Source: Nepenthes gracilis (Eukaryota > Streptophyta > Magnoliopsida > Caryophyllales > Nepenthaceae). From it: DNA of 64,000 nucleotides. Shown here in pieces: positions 49,394 through 61,795 of this stretch. The translations under genes were made by a program, and so were the position numbers. Within the stretch, counting starts at the first letter, position 1; each line of letters starts with the position of its first letter. The notes below the pieces were generated by a model. That model was given only the letters and a program-made list of their open reading frames with translations. It did no database searches and had not been told where the DNA came from. Where the stretch lies: contig BSYO01000005.1 of assembly GCA_033239525.1 (NCBI GenBank), forward strand, positions 24,224,519-24,288,518, written 5' to 3'.

Positions 49394-50099
49394 AAATTCT
49401 CGTGTAGGTCCACTGGTTAGTTGATGGTGATGAGGCTTTATCTGCCACTATCATTTTAGAAAATAATCGAGCTTGGGTGAACTGATAGAAAAGCACAGTT
49501 ATGTGTTTTGATTTGAGCATTTGGACAACATCCGTGTTGGGGTATCAAACATATTTTTACTTCTCGGCTATTTTGAGTTTAATTTTGATCAGATTTACCG
49601 AAATTGAGGGTCGGATTTGATGAACAATTGAGTAGAGCAGTTTATCTGTTTAACAAAGTAACTAAATTTGCCATTTTGTTCGTGATTTTTAGGATTTGGA
49701 TGTGCTTTGTTAATTTGGAAGTTGTCTATAGATATCTAATTATATGTTAGCTGTTTGAGACTCAAACCAACCCTTTTCTGAAGAAAGGATACAAAATTTG
49801 AGTTTTTCTTATAGAATAAGATAAATTTACCTTCTTTTCCTTTACTTCTTTTCTTTGGCAATAATCGATCCTTATAAATAGACAAAAATGACCTCACATT
49901 GGTGCGGTATAATTTCAATAGTAAGGTATTGATTTAAGTAAATCTACGTTCATTTTTTTTTTTTTTAAATTTCCATCATGGTTGATAGCTGCATTGGCTC
50001 ATAATATGATAGTTTAGACTTTTAATCTAAGAATTTTTGGTCTTGGTTCAAAATAGATGTACCCTTCCAACATGAAAAATGGATTTTAAGATAGAATTA
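49394..50099. other. Intergenic DNA, no gene
   Basis: AT-rich. A tRNA-Lys-like relic may lie at 49979-50060: a box A-like tagctgcattgg, a perfect anticodon stem ttaga/tctaa around ctttaa-type loop bases, and ggttcaaa. Acceptor and D stems do not pair convincingly, so I do not call a tRNA gene. Confidence 0.4.
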
Positions 50100-50400
50100 G
50101 AATAGGGTTGAATTTTGAAATTAACTATCAAAATTAATTTGTCAAATGCGGTAAAAGATTGATTTAGAATCTATCAAATTAAAAAAATTTTTGATAACAA
50201 GTTGATAAAATTTAGGGTGCTTAATTAATTAATTCACAATTTATAAAAATTTAGGATAAATTATATAATTATAGAAACATGTAATTAAAATCCTTCATTT
50301 TCAATATCTTTGAATCTGCAAAAAAAGGTGGCCTTTAGTGTGGGAGAATACCTTGAGGTGGCTTGTCTTTAATTGCGGCTTTCTTCTCCAACTCTAGTCC
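50100..50400 (-). repeat. Inverted LTR fragment related to 24.2/25.8-kb LTRs
   Basis: Read on the minus strand it follows the LTRs at 24230-24640 and 25826-26220. On the plus strand, aaattaactatcaaaattaa, gaatctatcaaat, gtgcttaatt.a..aatt, tttataaaaatttaggataa and gaggtggcttgtctttaatt match the complements of those LTRs in order. Confidence 0.55.
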
Positions 50401-50640
50401 TGAATTGTGTATGAAATGCTGATTATTACTTCATTAATATTTATTATATCATTATAGTTAATAATTATGTCATAATTAATATGACCATTTTTAATTAGAA
50501 TCATGTCAATAATGTCTAATACATATGAACAAGTGCTTCAAGTATTAACATAGGTGGATGTAATCATGAATTATAATTTCGATGGATATTGTGCTTTGCT
50601 TTTCTTTTCCACATAGTGCTCCATATAGGTGAAACCTTAT

Positions 50641-50940
50641 ATTTGAGGGAGATTGTTGAGAATAAATGAGTTAGAAAAGTCTCATATAATATTTTTTTTA
50701 AGAAAAATATAGATATTTATAAATAAATGATCATTCATAATCAATTTTACTTGAGATATATCTGAGCTCGATATGTATTATCTGATATATCAAATATTAA
50801 TATGACAATATTGATACTGATATCGATAATGATATTTCTATGCATAAGATAACATATTATGTATAAGTATCAATAAACATTTATACCTTTAGATAATAAA
50901 GTGTTGAGAGTTTTGTTTTAATCATGAGTTTTTTTTGTAA
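50641..50940 (+). mobile_element. Copia-type element 3' end and LTR start
   Basis: atttgagggagat (50641-50653) followed by TGTTGAGAATAAATGAG (50654 on) has the form of a polypurine tract next to a Copia LTR start; a stretch related to 'agttagaaaagtc.cacat' follows. The rest is AT-rich and the LTR end is not found. Confidence 0.4.
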
Positions 50941-52820
50941 GTGTATAAATGAAGAGCCATAAGATTTACTTTTTTAAGAAAGCATTTGATGAAATGAGTG
51001 TATAAATGGTGATTACTGAAAATAGATGGAACTCCAAAAATCTGGTATAGAAAAGTTAAATGAAGCCATGGAGATTACAAAATGCCTAATTTACCTATAA
51101 CCCAATGACCCAATCTTTAGGTTAGACTAGGATCCAAGCACATGCAAATAAGCACTATACATATCCAACTATTTATCAAAGGCTCTTATATAACTAACAA
51201 TCAAATAAAAAATGTATCCAAATGTATAAAACTTTAGCTATGTACGGAGTTAGAGGAATGATCAAACTACTTTAAACTTATTATATATGGTCTTAGTTTG
51301 TGTTATACAAAAGACCACTTCATTGTACGATTTGAATATGTAACAAATAGGTCATACGGTGATAATTTTAATTTTGCTCCAAGTCTCCGATTCAACCCAA
51401 ATGACTAAATCTCAAATTATGCAAAAAGTAGCTCTAACATTGCTTTATCTCTCTGTACATAAGTCACGCTATATATAGGGACTGATAAATAGTTGGATTA
51501 CTTTGGATATATTATGTGGGGACGGTCTTGTTTTACATAATGTAAAATTTTTTACAGTTAAAATTCATAACCATTAAGTGATATAATGACAATTCTAACG
51601 TTGTTCCAACACTTTCATTCAATCCAAGCGAGAAAAATCTCAAATTACAAGCAAAGAAACCTGACTGAATATCCAGATGCCAAGAACTGAAAGCCCAATT
51701 ACTAATTTAAGCACTCAAACACAAAGTGCTCGTCTTTCAACAATACTATTTACTGGGTCATACCAAAATCAGCACTAAGCATGAGGCGATCAGATATTTT
51801 CCATTTCAATCGCCCTGAGACAACTCCACCCCACATAGTAAAATACCCCAAAAAAAAAAAAAAAGGAAACTTCAGTGCAATCATGATTACAGAGGTTGAA
51901 CACAAAATCATGGGCATTGCAATCAATCAATCAATCTGAATTCACAATTTCAACCTCTTTTGGTCAGGTTGAACTTGTAAAAAAATGGAATCAGTTTTTA
52001 TCAATCACCGCCACCCTTCAAACTTCCCACGCAAAATGCTGTCTCCGTACTGAACTATGAAAGGAGTAAGTCGTATGATCGGAAATAGAAATCAAGCCGG
52101 AGAAAACGGTGGAAAACGGGGCCGGAGAAAACAGCCCCTTAGTGGTTTCCGGTAAGACTCCTTTGATTTAGCAGGTGGGTGGAGATTATATCAGTACCAC
52201 GCACCTTTCTTCTATCTTACACAGGCTCTTTCAACCCTCAAGGCTTGGACAATCATATGATTCATCCACTCTGTTTCAGGTCGCCGAAAAAGAAAAAAAA
52301 CCATGAACAGAATTCAGAACAGAATGTGCAGTTTATAATGCATACAGTAATGCATCTAAACCATCTCAATCATGATCAAGAACCCTGGGGATTTGGTACC
52401 TTCATAGTGCTATTTGAAGCGTTTCATAGGTTCGCAAATCAGTAAAGAAATTTGGTTAACGTCGAGAACGTATGTAAGTTGAAAAAATCCCACATTTAAG
52501 AATTAAAAGGCTAGTGGCTTATAAATATGTGATGAGCCAAAACTGACATGCGTAGACTTTCAGTGTTAAGATGATATTCAGTACATGGGAACAAGAGCTG
52601 TTTGTGTAGGATAAATGAGATTACATAAACCAAGCAATCGATTCATTGTTTTTTGTAGGCTGACTGGAAACAGCAGGAGAACTCCAAACGATAGGGTAAA
52701 CAAATGTTCACAGCCTAGCTATTAATTTTCATAATCCCTCCAAATTCAGCCACGATATACCATATTTCAGACAGGATTTTCTGAAATTTTTCTCTGACTT
52801 TTTCCGCTGATTTTTTCTTC
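50941..52820. other. Intergenic DNA, no supported gene
   Basis: 51640-52450 is less AT-rich than its surroundings and may include downstream transcribed sequence of the minus-strand F-box gene. An 88-codon plus-strand frame (52179-52445) has no recognisable features. A minus-strand AATAAA at 52822-52827 lies about 200 bp after the F-box stop codon. Confidence 0.45.
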
Positions 52821-53028
52821 TTTTATTACTGACCCGAAGATTGATCAAAATACTGAGTAATAAAAGAACTTCACATTTCAAGAAGAACAGACCCGAGATC
52901 AAATATGTAACCTTTCTACCAAAGTGTAGAATCGCATCTGAGTAATGTGTTACCTAGAATCAGGCAAGGAAAACCTCCTCTTCTTATCTCCTCTAATCTC
53001 CTTTCCTCTTTTTGTGTACCTTCTCTTC

Positions 53029-54246
53029 CTAAGGTGTCTCGGCTGTACTAAAAGGTGAAATAAGACTCTCCGTGTAGCTCGCTGCGTCAAGTTCAACTGC
53101 ACATTCTGAGATTTTGAAAAACTCAAAAGGAATTTGGTTCGGATCAACAAGCAAAAGTTTCTCTCCATGCCTATGCATCAAAAACTTGCCAGTTCTTGTA
53201 AATCCAAAAAATTGTGCGCGATTGGATTTTTCATATAAATCTACATTACCCTTCCATTGATAACGTTTCATCCAAGAATCCCAATCTCCATACTGTTTAA
53301 GCATCCATATCTCTTCGATTTTATCATTATTTTCCCAATACAGAGATAAGCACCCTCCCATACAGGAAAGGAAGAAAGGCTTACTCCTATCTCCTAATTT
53401 TGGGTGTGGGATTTCATGGAAAGTCTCCTCCACAAGATCAAATGCAACAATCCGCCAATCTTCTTTAGGTGTAGGAAGGGTCATTGCCCAATGCAAAGTT
53501 TCATTCACTAATACTCCTTTGGTTGGTCTGCAAACAACTCCTTCGAGGACACCAATTCTTCTCCAAGCCCGCGTTTTCAATGTAAATACATAGGCCATAA
53601 GTTTGTCACTTAAAACGTCCCCAATTGCTTCAACAATCTTGTAGTCATCAATGGAAGACACATGCCCAAATCCCCATATATAGTTGAACTCCCAAAACTT
53701 GGAATAAAACCGGAAAGGGCCTTCAGTTTCTCGCCATTTTCTGATGCTTGGATTCCAGATATAGAAGAAATCTATGTCTAAATTTAAGCACACTAAACCG
53801 TCACATGAACCGACTATATGTGCCCAATGATCCCAAATTCGAAAATCGTTGAATACCAAATTCCTTCTGTTACCAGTATCGTTGACTGGCGCATAGTCTC
53901 CATCACCACGTGAAACTATGCTGCCGTCGTTGTCACAGTCTTCATAGTTGAGCGTGAAGAGACCATCGAGTGATTGTATAATGCACGTAGATCGCGGGGG
54001 AGCATAAGGGTTGGAAATGGAACTTCTGAGATGTAATTTGGCAAATTGGGCACTCGAGATTGTTGAATTCCATTCTTTTGAGACGCACTTAAACTTGAGA
54101 AGGCACTTCACTGGCAGTCTCGTTAGAATGTCGGTGGTTATCAAGTCATGAGGTATGTTCCGCTCAACCACCTTGTTTTTCTTGGCTTCTTGGATTATTT
54201 CCTCTCTCATAATCTCCTTCATGGCTCTTTTTTTCCTCCTGAACAC
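53029..54246 (-). CDS. F-box protein with FBA-type (kelch-like) C-terminal domain
   Basis: Single-exon gene, 405 residues. F-box proteins are substrate receptors of SCF ubiquitin ligases and bind SKP1 through the F-box. The F-box lies near residues 34-80: IPHDLITTDILTRLPVKCLL, then KCVSKEWNSTISSAQFAKLH. The C-terminal half has landmarks of the F-box-associated domain of the plant At3g23880-like group: VGSCDGLVCL, FYIWNPSIRKWRE, WGFGHVSSIDDYKIV, VFTLKTRAWRRIG, GVLVNETLHWAM, IVAFDLVEETFHEIPHP, GGCLSLYW and IEEIWMLKQYGDWDSWMKRY. Length and domain order are normal and the frame is uninterrupted, so it is probably functional. I use the first Met; a basic, Lys/Arg/Glu-rich segment precedes the F-box, and the Met at residue 9 is an alternative start. 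The substrate cannot be inferred. Confidence 0.9.
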   Translation of the reverse strand: MFRRKKRAMKEIMREEIIQEAKKNKVVERNIPHDLITTDILTRLPVKCLLKFKCVSKEWNSTISSAQFAKLHLRSSISNPYAPPRSTCIIQSLDGLFTLNYEDCDNDGSIVSRGDGDYAPVNDTGNRRNLVFNDFRIWDHWAHIVGSCDGLVCLNLDIDFFYIWNPSIRKWRETEGPFRFYSKFWEFNYIWGFGHVSSIDDYKIVEAIGDVLSDKLMAYVFTLKTRAWRRIGVLEGVVCRPTKGVLVNETLHWAMTLPTPKEDWRIVAFDLVEETFHEIPHPKLGDRSKPFFLSCMGGCLSLYWENNDKIEEIWMLKQYGDWDSWMKRYQWKGNVDLYEKSNRAQFFGFTRTGKFLMHRHGEKLLLVDPNQIPFEFFKISECAVELDAASYTESLISPFSTAETP

Positions 54247-55517
54247 CGAGTCATTGATTACAGTCGATTATCTGATTACAACCAAGAGGCTTTAAGACAA
54301 ATTAGGCAACAAGCCCTATCGAGGCATTTCAACAAACAGGTGATAGATGTCTCTGATAGAACTCCTCCAACAACAATGGAAAACAAGAAAACATACCCAC
54401 CCACCATTGAAATCCTCGCTATTTTATCATGAAATTGATTTGAATGTTTCCAGATTGTCCAAACGCGAGTTTTGCGCTCAACCGCGCGAGCTTTGCAAAC
54501 TCCTAGAAAAAGCTCGTCAAGAAGCTGCAACACACAGCCAATACTTTGCTAAAATTTGTGGCATTTCTTCTCCGGAAAATCCCCAAGACTCGGACAATTC
54601 TCTCGACTGAACTCCGCATCTTGCACCGTTCCCTTGTAAATTGTCAAGTTCATTTAGGAGCAAAACGGGGAAAATGCAACACACACACACACACACACAC
54701 ACACATATGTATATATGTATATACATGTGCATATACGTATATGTATTTATGTATATGTATATACGTATATGTATTTATGTATGGACAATGATTTTATATG
54801 TTATATAAAAAGATATTATATTCACTATATTTAAGATAACATATAATAAGTAAGTGTCATTTATGACTATAAATTATGTGGCCTGAAGGATTAAATAGCA
54901 TAACATTAGTACTAGAATAAAATTTAAATAAATTAAAAGATAAAAATAAAACAGAAGTTTTAAAAATATTTTCTAAACTGTATTTACTTTTTTTTTTATT
55001 ATTGATCCTTTTTTAAAAAAATAATTCAAATATAATTGACCAATTGATAAAGATTGAGAAGAGCCTTACTCCCCTATATATATGTAGCTAGACATGACAT
55101 TTTTAACTTAACATTATGTTTTTATACAATAAAAAATACATATATTTTATCTCTTAGTTGAAACACCCAATTATTATTTATTTATAAATACATCTATTTT
55201 TCATATGTAAATTGTTACGTTAAAAAATTTAAATTTAAGATCAAATTTTAGAATTGTGTTTTGAATTATAAAATATTACTTATATTCCTAAGAAATTCTA
55301 TAAAAGAAATTAAACTATAAAAATTCTATAGTGTGAGTATAATATTGAAATATCATTAATTTAGACTTTAAAAACAAAATAAGTATTTCTGGTAATTTTA
55401 TTATTTTTAGTTGATGCTTATTTTATTTTTCTGTATATATGTTAAGAACAGGCAACTGTTTTTCTGTTTTTATTGGCTGTGCCTGTGGCCGTCCATGGAC
55501 CGTCGCTAGCATGCAGT

Positions 55518-55558
<41 letters not shown>

Positions 55559-55735
55559 ACCTGCTGGGGTTTCTGTTCTTCCCCAAATTGTAGGGCTTTT
55601 CGACTATCCATTTCCACGACGAGATCACGCTAGTGACTAAGATGATGCGTTTTCTTCTCCCAATTTCTTTCCGAAATCAGTACATTTCTCTCTGATTCCT
55701 TTCTTCTCTGAAGAACCACAAACTCTGATATAGTT
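54247..55735. promoter_or_regulatory. Divergent intergenic region between F-box gene and EBS-like gene
   Basis: Head-to-head spacing of about 1.5 kb, so both promoters lie here. 54247-54660 is the probable leader and promoter side of the F-box gene; short plus-strand frames there are not recognised. (AC)13 at 54679-54704 is followed by two ~28-bp atatacgtatatgtatttat units (54731 and 54759). 54790-55440 is AT-rich. A (CT)17 tract at 55524-55557 lies in the likely EBS-like leader. Confidence 0.55.
55524..55557 (+). repeat. (CT)17 microsatellite in the EBS-like leader
   Basis: A perfect CT run about 180 bp upstream of the EBS-like start codon. Such pyrimidine tracts near plant transcription starts can recruit GAGA-binding factors; that role here is inferred. 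Confidence 0.9.
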
Positions 55736-58700
55736 ATGGCGAAGACCAGGCCTGGCAAGAGAGACCTCGATTCCTACGCCGTCAAGGGAACAAACAAAGT
55801 CGTGAGAGGTAGCTGATAAGAACCTCATATTTTCAAGATCCTAATTTGTTTTGGCATAATATGGTTGAAGATGCTGATTTTCCTTGCATTTGAGTGTTCT
55901 TTCAGCTGGTGATTGTGTCCTAATGCGCCCATCAGACCTTGGGAAGCCGTCGTATGTAGCTAAGGTGGAAAAGATCGAGGCTGACGCTCGGAACAACGTG
56001 AGCGTTCGAGTCCGGTGGTACTATCGACCGGAGGAGTCGATTGGAGGACGGAGGCAGTTCCACGGCGCCAAGGAGCTGTTCCTATCTGACCACTACGACG
56101 TGCAGAGTGCGCTTTCTATTGAAGGGAAGTGTACTGTCCACTCCTTTAAGAACTACACTAAGCTTGAGAATGTTGGGGCTGATGATTATTTCTGTAGGTT
56201 TGAGTATAAGGCTGCTAATGGCGCGTTTACTCCTGATCGAGTTGCTGTGTGAGTTTTATATTTTTGTTAAAAAAATTGGCGCACCCTTTCGTTTTAGAAG
56301 CTGAAATGATTTGTTTTAGCATCGCTCATCGTTACTACTTTTTCAATGGTATCCTGAAACTTGGTTGTGGTCTTGTTCATGTTTTGGTGTTAATCATTTT
56401 TTCGGCTCTGCTTGGTGGTTTTGTAGTTACTGCAAGTGCGAAATGCCGTATAATCCTGATGATCTTATGGTGCAGTGCGATGGATGCAAGGAATGGTACA
56501 GCTTTTTTATGCTTTAACTATTTGTTTTTGATGGTTAAAACGTGAACATGTGAACAACAAACATGAAAAGTTAGATGGACTTTCACCCATTCATCATTCT
56601 GCTTTTGATTTGATGGGAATGAAAGAAGAAATAATAAATCATCCATTTAAATTGGCTTCTATGTATGGTCGTTCTGACGTACATATTGAATTGTTTTTGT
56701 TTTTTTTTGTTTTGTTGGTGTGGACCTGAAAGATTTCTGGTGAAACTAGAGTAGCTTTGTATGATCATGGGTGAGTCTCTACTGTCTAAGAAAGACTTCT
56801 ATTGCAACATGAAATTAGCCCCAGCAAAGCCTTCTTCCCAAACTTTTTGGAAAATCTCCCACCCCCCTTGGAGGGTTCTTTATAAGTTAAATTGCCTGTT
56901 GCATTAAATGTGAATATCACTTTATGCCTGTTGATTTTTATGGTGAATGTGTTGACTTGCTGAAAGAGTTTATAGATCAAAATGCGAAGTGAATTTTATT
57001 ATAGCCCTTAATATTGTGTTTATTTTGCTATTGCACTTAGGTTTCATCCATCTTGTCTGGGAATGACCATTGAAGAAGCAAAAAAGTTGGATCATTTTCT
57101 GTGTTCTGATTGTGTGTCTGAAGATGATTTAAAGAAATCCAACAATACGTTTACCTCATCGCCCCTTGCTGATGGCAAGGTGAGTCTTTCTGTACATTTT
57201 GACATAGAAGCTGACTTTTGTTTTGCTGTTGCATTTACTGCCTTACGTATTTGCGTGCGAATACCTGTCCCATGATAAAGAGATGGAATCTTTCGTGGTT
57301 ACTTTCAATCAGTGATGTCATCCATAGGGGAAAATCTTATTTGATGAACTTCTGACTCCGTCACTTCCATGTTCGGAGAAAACTTTAATGCTACTCCTTT
57401 GTTGATAGAATCAGCACCAGATTATCTGATCCGGTGCTTTATTTGGATAAACTTACCTGAATATCTTGAATTACTGAGTATTCCTTACATTTTCCTTACT
57501 ATGTTTGACATCCTCAGTTATTTTTAATTTTCATTGCAATCCATTACCATGAGGCTCAAATAATTACATTTGATCTCTTTCTGCTAGAAGTTTTCCTCCA
57601 ATACTTCACATTTTAGATGTGCTGCTACTTATTATGAGTTCTGATCATGGAATGAGGTATTGTTTAATATCCAAAATATAATATGATATATCCAATTTTC
57701 TGATCCCGGATAATATTTTCTCTTAGGTTCCAATTCGCAAAAAAAATTGCATCTTATAAGTTTGATAGCAATACAATTGCAACTAATATTGATATGGATA
57801 TTTTCATCCATGGTTCTAGTGCAATGATATTTGTGGATATTAGGGCAAATATGTTATTGTTAGTGATGTGTCTCTCGGGTCCTCCGCGGGTTTCGTGCGT
57901 CCGCCCGGGGAGCTCTCGTATTCCTCGCATCCCGCTTTAGTCGAAAAACCGAGAATCGAGCTCAGAATGTATGGTCTAGTCTATGCCTCTTAACTTTGGG
58001 CCCTCTATAAATACTAAAAGTTACAAATAGGAGGTTATATCTTGTGGAGAAACTGAGAAGAAAGCCTTCCCACCGTTGATTTAGCTCTTTCGAGAAAACC
58101 AAAAGTTACAACAAATTCATGTTCTAAAGAGTTTTCTTTTTTCCTTTTCCATTCAAACTTTGCATCCTTCTAGGATGGAAAGATGTGAGCGGGAAAAGTA
58201 AAAGATTGACGTGAAGAATGTGTCGGATATTTATATGTGGGAGGTGGGAGAGAGGGTTAGAGGAGGCTTTGACTCCTTTTGTGCACTTCGGATAGTAGTT
58301 TACTAAGGTTGCCGTACTAAAGTGGCACTTCTAGAGGGAAGGGAGTTGCTCATTTCTCCTTGCGTTTGGGTTCGAAGCTTATCTTGAGGAAATTCGGAGG
58401 TGCCTCGAATGCTCTTTGGATGATTGAACTCTCTCTTCGTTGAATCACCTCCCCTGCTCCAGTGTAGGAGAAGATATTTGTAAGCTTCGTTGAGGAGGCT
58501 TTGGGCATGGGAACCTATGACATGTATCCTGCCTTGATTCGGTGCATTTCGGAGAGTGGTTCACTAAGGTTGCTGGACTAAAGCGGCACTTTTAGAGGGA
58601 AGGGAGTTGCTCCTTTCTCCTCGCGTTTGGGTTCGAAGCTTATCCTGAAGAAATTCGGAGGTGCCTCGAATGCTCTTTGGATGATTGAACTCTCTCTTTG

Positions 58701-60321
58701 TTGAATCCCCTCCAATGCTCCAGTGTAGGAGAAGATATTTGTAAGCTTCGTTGAGGAGGCTTTGGGCGCGGGGACCTGTGACATGTATCCACACTGGATT
58801 CGACATGGTCAGGAGTGTCAGTTGTTGCCTTGTGATAGCGAGGGGATTGTCATCTAGTGTGGCCGGCATGGATCTGGTCGCCTCTCACCGGGATTGGCTG
58901 AGCCGTAGTAGGGCGGCGGCCGTCGCGGCTTGCCAAAGTTGACTTTATTTGCTATTGGCTGGTATTTCCTAGGCCGGTGCCTCCTGCGCTACCAGCCTGC
59001 AGCCACCTTGGGGGAGATCAGATGGATTGTGATTAGGTGGGTGTCAAGTGATGTCTAGTGAGCCTCGACGTGGCCTGTCCAGCCCAAGTTTTATCTTGTG
59101 GTGCTGGTCCTCATGCGAAACCTCTTGGGCTTTTATCTCCTGGTTGGACTTTCCTGCCGATTGGGCCTCATTCCTGCTGGTTGGGCCTCACTCTTGTTGG
59201 CCCATGTTCATATTGGACCCATCAATTAGTTCATAATCACTTTCAGAATTATTACATTTGTGTTTTTATTTTTTATTTTTTATTTTGACATTTTTTATCC
59301 TTTGCTTTATGATTTTGTGGTTTTACTTGGCTGGACAAACTCTAAAAGTGATGCATGCCACTGCTAAATATGTATTAAAATAAGAGCATATCTATTTTAT
59401 TGGTCAATATTAATCAATAAATTTGTATTCTCATAAAACCAGATTCCTCATTGAAGGTGGAATGATGCGTGAGTGGCCCTGAATCTCTTCATTTCTTATT
59501 CTTTTTATCCATGTCAGTTATCATAATAGGCCAAAGTTGGACACGATAACATATTTAGCTGATGTGGTCTTAGTGGAGATTTTGTCTGGACTACTGTAAT
59601 TCCGGGTGCTGGGGAAGATTGAATGAAACTTAGGTATCACTTGATCCAAATAACTAATTAAGTCACACCGACAACAATACAACAAATGATAATTTCAGTG
59701 GTGGATTATGGTGGGAATGTGTTATTTTGGGTAATGGATTTATGTATTATGTTACCGTCTAGCTATGACTCATGGATGCTATACAATTTCCCACACGTTG
59801 ACGTTAATCATAGGTTTCTGGATCACGTGTTATAAAATTTAGAGGTTCTACTTTATCCTGCTAATCTGTGACTGGAAGTCTGAAGTCTATTTGTGGACAT
59901 CAATGACTAGTTTTTGGTGTGTTCTGTGGCATTCTTTCTTCTGTGAAAATTGAATGCTTTTGCTTGAAGTTGGACAAGTGGGGATATGCTATATTTTAAT
60001 GCCCTCTGCTTAAACGAAGTATTGTTGGTGATCAAACAAGTTCAGAAAGTAAACTCCGTATTAATGAAAATGCCAAAAAGAATAAGTGGAGTTATACTGA
60101 AAAAATAAGGAATGAATATAAAATGATAAAATGACATTTAAAATACTTCATGTACTTAAAAGCCTAGGCCTAATAAAATGAGTCAGTCGTATTTAGAAAA
60201 AAAGAAATGTTGAGGAAGACTTGGGGAGCTTCTCTGCCCACTCTTGACGAATGACTGGTATGATTCCATGGGTGACCTGCAATATCAATGGCAGGTGGAG
60301 AACAAGCGACGAAAGAGATGA
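55736..60321 (+). CDS. EBS: BAH-PHD histone reader, EARLY BOLTING IN SHORT DAYS orthologue
   Basis: EBS-type proteins bind histone H3 methylation marks (H3K27me3 through BAH, H3K4me3 through PHD) and repress flowering in Arabidopsis. Exons: 55736-55808, 55906-56248, 56427-56495, 57041-57179, 60295-60321; phases agree and all introns are GT/AG, giving 216 residues. The start [14 protein letters not shown] fits EBS rather than the paralogue SHL. BAH is residues ~25-138 ([61 protein letters not shown]). PHD is ~139-190 with Cys4-His-Cys3 ligands ([30 protein letters not shown]). The tail ends VENKRRKR in a 27-bp last exon, like the basic EBS end. The last intron is 3115 bp, enlarged by a solo LTR. 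The ORF appears intact. Confidence 0.92.
57864..59224 (+). mobile_element. 1.36-kb solo LTR in the last EBS-like intron
   Basis: Starts TGATGTGTCTCTCGGGTCC and ends GGACCCATCA, with inverted TGATG/CATCA ends. It is flanked by gttag (57859-57863) and attag (59225-59229), a 5-bp target duplication with one difference. A TATA box lies at 58006-58012 on the plus strand. It contains a 261-bp tandem duplication. Related fragments lie at 15274-15460 and 31481-31770. Frames inside it (58564-59288) are not genes. Confidence 0.8.
58281..58802 (+). repeat. 261-bp tandem duplication inside the solo LTR
   Basis: Units 58281-58541 and 58542-58802 differ at only scattered positions (gtgcacttcgga / gtgcatttcgga; agagggaagggagttgctc; gaagcttatc.tga; gaagatatttgtaagcttcg; gacatgtatcc). 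Confidence 0.93.
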
Positions 60322-61585
60322 GTAATTGAGAGCAGGACGTCTTGTTGCATGATATTACTGTACCACTTTGATGATGGCCTGTGCAGAGCTAACAGTAAAT
60401 ACCACGTAAGTTGTACAGTGAATTATGCTTTGAATTTGTTCGAACCATTGGGCTTTGTGTTTGTCTCTGTTCTTTTGCCGCCGTGCATGAATGTGTTTAT
60501 GCTTTCAAGACCAATGTAAATTCACAACCTGTGCAGTATTTTTTTAGTGTCTTTTTATCGTGTGATGCAAGAAATTTTGCCCCTATGACCTCTTAGAACT
60601 GCTTCGACTTATCGGGAGGGTAGCGGGTTTGATACTTTTATAGGATATCTTCAGATATCTCTATTGAAAAAGCCCCTAATTGGCCAATCCCTGTATTGAT
60701 ATGTAAAAAGATAGTTATAAAAGAGCTGTGTGTTAGTTCTACCATATGATTTTAGATGATGATCATTTTAACGATGATGTGGTTATTAATTATTATGGCA
60801 TGATAAATATTGATAAAATAGCAATGTGTTCGATATGCAACCGTTGATTAGTAAGTCTTAAAGCTAGATTTAGATAATAGAGCTATAATTACGGATAAGC
60901 CATTCTATGGTATCTTGCCCATGTCTAGGGTTACTTTTCATGCCGGCTAGAGGAGAATGATAATGGAGGATTCTGATTATATGATTTAATTACCTTAGTT
61001 ATCCTAAGATTATCTTACCTTAATTTCTTTTCAAACCCTTCATATTTTGAATGGCATCAATGTTTAAGATTATATTAGATTTTGTAAGGCATAGGTTAAA
61101 ATTAAAATAGCTTACTAAAATAACTTGTTGGAATTAAGATGCTATACATTACTTTTATAATAATTTTAGCCATTGAAATAATAAGCCATGTTATTATTTT
61201 TAAAGGGTCATTACAAAATCATCGAAGGATTTTGTCCACTTCTATTACATATTTTTTTAGTTATATAGATGTGATATAATATGATAGGGGATTTTATATT
61301 TTTATAATTATCATAATGAAAAGTATTTTTTGAATAAGTAAGTAAAATTATATTAAAATAAAAAAATTATATTTTAATTTTAAGTGTTTTGTTAATTTAG
61401 AGGTAGAATATAGATGTTAGAGTATTTTTCAAGTGCTATTGTGAAATATTTTATGAGATCAAAGTAAAATTATAAAAAGAAAAAAATTGATTAAATTGCA
61501 ATTATTTAAATCAGTCATTTGCCTTCAACCATCATGCAATGAACCGATAATGTAAATTGCTGTGTTAAGTTATATAGTGAAACAG
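60322..61585. other. 3' flank of the EBS-like gene, AT-rich
   Basis: Probable 3' UTR, then AT-rich intergenic DNA. The 61-codon frame at 60411-60596 is not recognised. No other gene. Confidence 0.55.
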
Positions 61586-61795
61586 GGTACAGTTGGTTTA
61601 ACCCCGTGCCTCTATCAGGCGAATTTCACCAACTTGTGAGAGATTTCCTCCACAAGTAACACCATCAACGACCGCTAGCCTTTGAGCCCCAGACCTTACC
61701 TATGTAATCGGCCATGCTGTGCCAACCCAATGCCGACGGTCCCTGACCCACTGCAAGTCACAAACAGACGAGCCTAGTAATTATATCACGGCTCA
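61586..61795. other. GC-richer repeat relic of unknown class
   Basis: A 210-bp island (accccgtgcctctatcaggc ... gacgagcctagtaatt) in AT-rich DNA, without an ORF. Composition and abrupt edges suggest an inserted repeat, perhaps a SINE-like piece. Confidence 0.35.

Noticed and set aside
54347..54610. 87-codon plus-strand frame in the F-box upstream region
   Set aside because: It ends in an acidic tail and looks gene-like, but matches no family I know and lies in the probable leader/promoter of the F-box gene.
58564..58869. 101-codon minus-strand frame in the EBS intron
   Set aside because: It lies within the tandemly duplicated part of a solo LTR and mirrors the repeat.
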